DNA from: Anaerolineales bacterium UBA3082
GTDB lineage: Bacteria; Chloroflexota; Anaerolineae; UBA7937
Direction: 5' to 3'
Length of the DNA: 22,439 nt
Assembly (NCBI GenBank): GCA_002366595.1
Contig: DFBK01000048.1
Span: 1-22,439, forward strand
Below are positions 20,232 to 22,439 of the stretch, piece by piece. Every line of letters begins with the position of its first letter. Position 1 is the first letter of the stretch. The position numbers and the translations under genes were made by a program. The notes beneath the pieces are model-generated. The model saw only the letters and a program-made list of their open reading frames with translations. It was not told the origin of the DNA and did no database searches.

Positions 20232-21137
20232 ATGGATATGGAGTACAAAGATTACTACAAGGTCCTGGGGGTCGACAGGAACGCAGACCAGAAGGAGATA
20301 AGGAAGGCTTATCGTCGGCTGGCCCGCCAGTACCACCCTGATGTGAACCCTGGAGACCGCTCAGCCCAGGAGAGGTTTAAGGAGATAAACGAGGCTTACC
20401 AGGTCCTCTCCGACCCCGAAAAACGTCAAAAATACAATCGGTTGGGTACCAGTTGGCGCGAGTGGCAGAGGATGGGGGGAGGCCCCTCAGGCTTTGACTG
20501 GGGGGGCTGGTTCACGGGGCAGCCAGAGCGGGTCCATGTGCAGTATGGCGATCCACTGGGTGGTCTGGGCGGCTTCTCCGATTTCTTTCAGGCTATCTTC
20601 GGAGGCACGCCCAAGAGTTCCTGGCGCACCACTCCCCGTCGAGGCCGGGACTACGAACAAGAGGTGGAAATCACCCTAGAGGAGGCGTTCCGAGGGACTA
20701 CTAGGGTCCTCTCCAAGGATGGCCGCCGTTTGGAGGTGAGGATTCCGCCGGGCGTGGGGAGCGGCTCCCGAATACGCATGGCCGGGGAAGGCGGGCACGG
20801 CGGGGCCAAGGGGGATCTCTATCTAAGGATTAAGGTGGCTCCCCACTCCCGCTTCAGACGAAAGGGTGTTGATCTCCAGGTCGAGGTCCCTTTGGATCTC
20901 TATACCGCCGTTTTGGGAGGGGAAGTGAGGGTGCCTACTCTGAGGGGCGATATCATGTTGAAGATCCCCCCAGAGACCCAAAGCGGCAAGACCTTCCGTC
21001 TCAAGGGGCGGGGGATGCCTAATCTGAAGGACCCCCAAAAGCGAGGCGATCTTTACGCCAAAGTGAAGGTGAGACTGCCTCAGAAGTTAACCCCGCGGGA
21101 GCGGGAACTGTTCGAAGAACTCAAGAGGTTGCATTAA
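20232..21137 (+). CDS. DnaJ-family co-chaperone without zinc-finger (CbpA type)
   Basis: 301-residue J-protein that would stimulate DnaK. The J domain is at residues 4-70 with the HPD motif in ARQYHPDVNPGD. A G/F/W-rich linker (about 75-125) contains MGGGPSGFDWGGWFTG. The C-terminal substrate-binding domains follow (DYEQEVEITLEEAFRGTTR, then RIPPGVGSGSRIRMAGEGG, ending LFEELKRLH). The four CxxCxGxG zinc motifs of classical DnaJ are absent, making it CbpA-like. ATG 20232 has AAAGGTG ten bases upstream; ATG 20238 is an alternative. It is the first gene of a cluster with hspR and clpB; dnaK and grpE are not in the window. Confidence 0.93.
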   Translation: MDMEYKDYYKVLGVDRNADQKEIRKAYRRLARQYHPDVNPGDRSAQERFKEINEAYQVLSDPEKRQKYNRLGTSWREWQRMGGGPSGFDWGGWFTGQPERVHVQYGDPLGGLGGFSDFFQAIFGGTPKSSWRTTPRRGRDYEQEVEITLEEAFRGTTRVLSKDGRRLEVRIPPGVGSGSRIRMAGEGGHGGAKGDLYLRIKVAPHSRFRRKGVDLQVEVPLDLYTAVLGGEVRVPTLRGDIMLKIPPETQSGKTFRLKGRGMPNLKDPQKRGDLYAKVKVRLPQKLTPRERELFEELKRLH

Positions 21138-21149
21138 GAGGTGAGTTGA

Positions 21150-21497
21150 ATGGTCCAACATCTACCAAAAGATGATGAGCCTTGTTACATAATCAGCGTG
21201 GCCGCCAGGATGGTAAGCCTACACCCTCAAACCCTGCGCTACTATGAGCGTTTAGGGCTGGTGCAACCCACCCGTTCTGAGGGAAACCGCCGCCTCTATT
21301 CGCCCCGGGATATAGAGAGGTTACGCCGCATCGCCCGCCTAACAGATGAACTGGGGGTTAACCTGGCCGGGGCAGAGGTGATCCTGAACATGGCTCGCAA
21401 GATGGAGAGGATGAGAGCGGAGATGGAGCGGATGGAGGCTGAGTTCGAGAGGGAGATCGAGCGGCTACGCTCTAGACTGCGGCAACTGGAGGGTTAA
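21150..21497 (+). CDS. hspR: HspR-like MerR-family heat-shock regulator
   Basis: 115-residue MerR-type repressor. The winged helix contains YIISVAARMVSLHPQTLRYY, then ERLGLVQPTRSEGNRRLYS and RDIERLRRIARLTDELGVNLAGAEVILNM, which is the HspR pattern. A charged coiled coil follows (KMERMRAEMERMEAEFEREI). No cysteine metal-sensing site. GAGGTGA precedes ATG 21150, 12 bases after the dnaJ stop. HspR proteins bind HAIR operators with DnaK as co-repressor; control of hsp20 and of its own operon is the natural expectation, but no full operator was found. Confidence 0.88.
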   Translation: MVQHLPKDDEPCYIISVAARMVSLHPQTLRYYERLGLVQPTRSEGNRRLYSPRDIERLRRIARLTDELGVNLAGAEVILNMARKMERMRAEMERMEAEFEREIERLRSRLRQLEG

Positions 21498-21508
21498 GGG
21501 GCTTGGTG

Positions 21509-22234
21509 ATGATACCCCTAGAGAAGCAGAATAGATACTGGGCCATCTACCAAGATATGAGCCCTGGATATAAGCATAGCGGCTCCATTTATGAGGGTTT
21601 GGTGAAAAGGCATCTCACTCCCAAAGCCCGGGTGCTCGATGCCGGCTGTGGTCGAGGAGGGGTGGTCGAACTCTACGCTGAGAAAGTAAGACAGATGGTG
21701 GGGCTGGACACCGATTTGACTTCCCTTCGAGAGCATCGCTGCCTCGAACAACTGTTAGTGGGGAGCCTGACTACCATGCCCTTTCCAGGAGGCTTCTTCG
21801 ATGCCGTCCTTTGCAGCTGGGTGGTTGAGCATCTGGAGGAGCCAGACGCCGTCTTCCGTGAAATGGCCCGGGTTCTGAATAAGAGGGGACACCTCTTGCT
21901 ATTGACCCCCAATGCTTGGGGTTACCCCACCTCAATTAACCGTCTCCTCCCTGCTCCTCTGCGCCGCTGGCTGGTGCGTACCGTATATGGGCGTCAATCT
22001 AAGGGTATCTTCCCCGTTTTCTATCGAGCCAATTCCAAAGGACGACTAGATGCGAAACTATACCGGGTGGGGTTAAGAAACGAAGAGTTCTACCATATAG
22101 GAGACCCGTCGTATATCGCCTTTAACGATGCTTTCTTTAAGTTGGGCGTGCTTTTGGAGAGGGTAACCGATTGGCCCCCCTTGCGCCCGCTCAAAGTTCA
22201 TCTGGTGGCCTCCTACCTAAAGGAAGAGAGGTGA
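21509..22234 (+). CDS. SAM-dependent class I methyltransferase
   Basis: 241-residue methyltransferase of the Methyltransf_11 type. Motif I is ARVLDAGCGRGGVVELY near residues 33-49; then VGLDTDLTSL, LTTMPFPGGFFDAVLCSWVVEHL and FREMARVLNKRGHLLLLTPN. The C-terminal half resembles methyltransferases acting on lipids, quinones or cell-surface glycans, but the substrate cannot be assigned. ATG 21509 has AAGGGG seven bases upstream; the TTG at 21503 is less likely. It sits between hspR and clpB, so it would be co-expressed with heat-shock genes, which is unexplained. Confidence 0.85.
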   Translation: MIPLEKQNRYWAIYQDMSPGYKHSGSIYEGLVKRHLTPKARVLDAGCGRGGVVELYAEKVRQMVGLDTDLTSLREHRCLEQLLVGSLTTMPFPGGFFDAVLCSWVVEHLEEPDAVFREMARVLNKRGHLLLLTPNAWGYPTSINRLLPAPLRRWLVRTVYGRQSKGIFPVFYRANSKGRLDAKLYRVGLRNEEFYHIGDPSYIAFNDAFFKLGVLLERVTDWPPLRPLKVHLVASYLKEER

Positions 22235-22239
22235 GCGCC

Positions 22240-22439
22240 ATGATGCCCTTCGATCGCTTTACCCAAAGGGCCCAAGAGGCTATCGCCCAATCCCAAGAGA
22301 TCCTTCAACGGTATAAGCATAGCCAACTGGATGCGGAGCACCTGCTTCTGGCCTTGATCGAGCAGCCAGGAGGCGTTATCCCCCAGGTTCTTGACAAGTT
22401 GGGGGCAGATGTGGAGATGATAAGGGGGCGGTTGGATGA
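22240..22439 (+). CDS. clpB: ClpB disaggregase, N-terminal fragment cut by the window end
   Basis: The frame from ATG 22240 (or the adjacent ATG 22243) is open to the last base. Its 66 codons read MPFDRFTQRAQEAIAQSQE, then HSQLDAEHLLLALIEQPGGV and LDKLGADVEMIRGRLD, the first Clp-N repeat. The QLDAEHLLLALIEQ stretch and the setting beside dnaJ and hspR favour ClpB over ClpC or ClpA, which cannot be separated fully on this fragment. GAGAGGTGA provides the ribosome-binding site; the preceding methyltransferase stops five bases upstream. Confidence 0.85.
   Translation, partial: MMPFDRFTQRAQEAIAQSQEILQRYKHSQLDAEHLLLALIEQPGGVIPQVLDKLGADVEMIRGRLD

Noticed and set aside
1..22439. CRISPR array, tRNA or rRNA genes, transposase or integrase
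   Set aside because: No regularly spaced repeats, no cloverleaf or rRNA sequence recognised, and no open frame with transposase or integrase motifs.

Overview
The window is bacterial chromosome, about 22.4 kb and moderately GC-rich. It carries chromosome-maintenance genes normally found near a replication origin (rpmH, rnpA, yidD, yidC, jag, parA, parB, dnaN, recF, rsmG) and a heat-shock cluster (hsp20, a DnaJ-type gene, an hspR-like regulator, clpB). Lipoproteins with Thr/Pro/Ser-rich linkers after the lipobox, a PQQ-type lipoprotein inside the yidC operon, and an HspR-like regulator suggest an uncultivated Chloroflexota-like lineage. That placement is inference from style and gene order; no rRNA is present. 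dnaA, gyrA/B, mnmE and mnmG, common neighbours in such clusters, are absent, and I found no cluster of DnaA boxes.

Layout. 1-843: 3' part of murE. 851-2457: a decayed strip with a wrecked metal-transporting P-type ATPase end, a frameshifted cysteine-hydrolase (nicotinamidase-like) start, one intact unknown membrane protein flanked by inverted repeats, and about 300 bp of empty DNA. 2458-9096: one tightly packed, probably single operon, rpmH-rnpA-yidD-PQQ lipoprotein-yidC-jag-pfkB kinase-parA-parB-methyltransferase, with a perfect parS site at the parB/methyltransferase junction. 9093-10630: a REP-like hairpin and a lipoprotein glycoside hydrolase whose base composition changes along its length. 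10684-13233: dnaN and recF, each with its own promoter, separated by a terminator.

13230-17494 is an accessory island between recF and rsmG. It holds an AT-rich FMN-binding split-barrel gene bounded by attC-like repeats, a second diverged copy of the 3' end of recF, a consensus promoter with a long untranslated leader, and a three-gene operon: a 66-aa helical protein, a 722-aa Rad50/SMC-like ATPase with a CPLC hook, and a PD-(D/E)XK nuclease. This operon is the best candidate for an undescribed system. It looks like a compact SMC-ATPase/nuclease defence module, with some resemblance to Lamassu-type systems.

17495-22439: rsmG on the minus strand, divergent from a solute-binding lipoprotein gene; a bidirectional terminator; then hsp20 (minus) diverging from the dnaJ-like gene, hspR-like regulator, methyltransferase and clpB (plus, cut by the window end). 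hsp20 and dnaJ are driven by back-to-back consensus promoters. The heat-shock genes would supply a holdase (Hsp20), a J-protein, the ClpB disaggregase and their likely repressor. The par, dnaN and recF genes serve chromosome segregation and replication/repair, and rpmH, rnpA, yidD, yidC and jag serve ribosome/tRNA maturation and membrane protein insertion.
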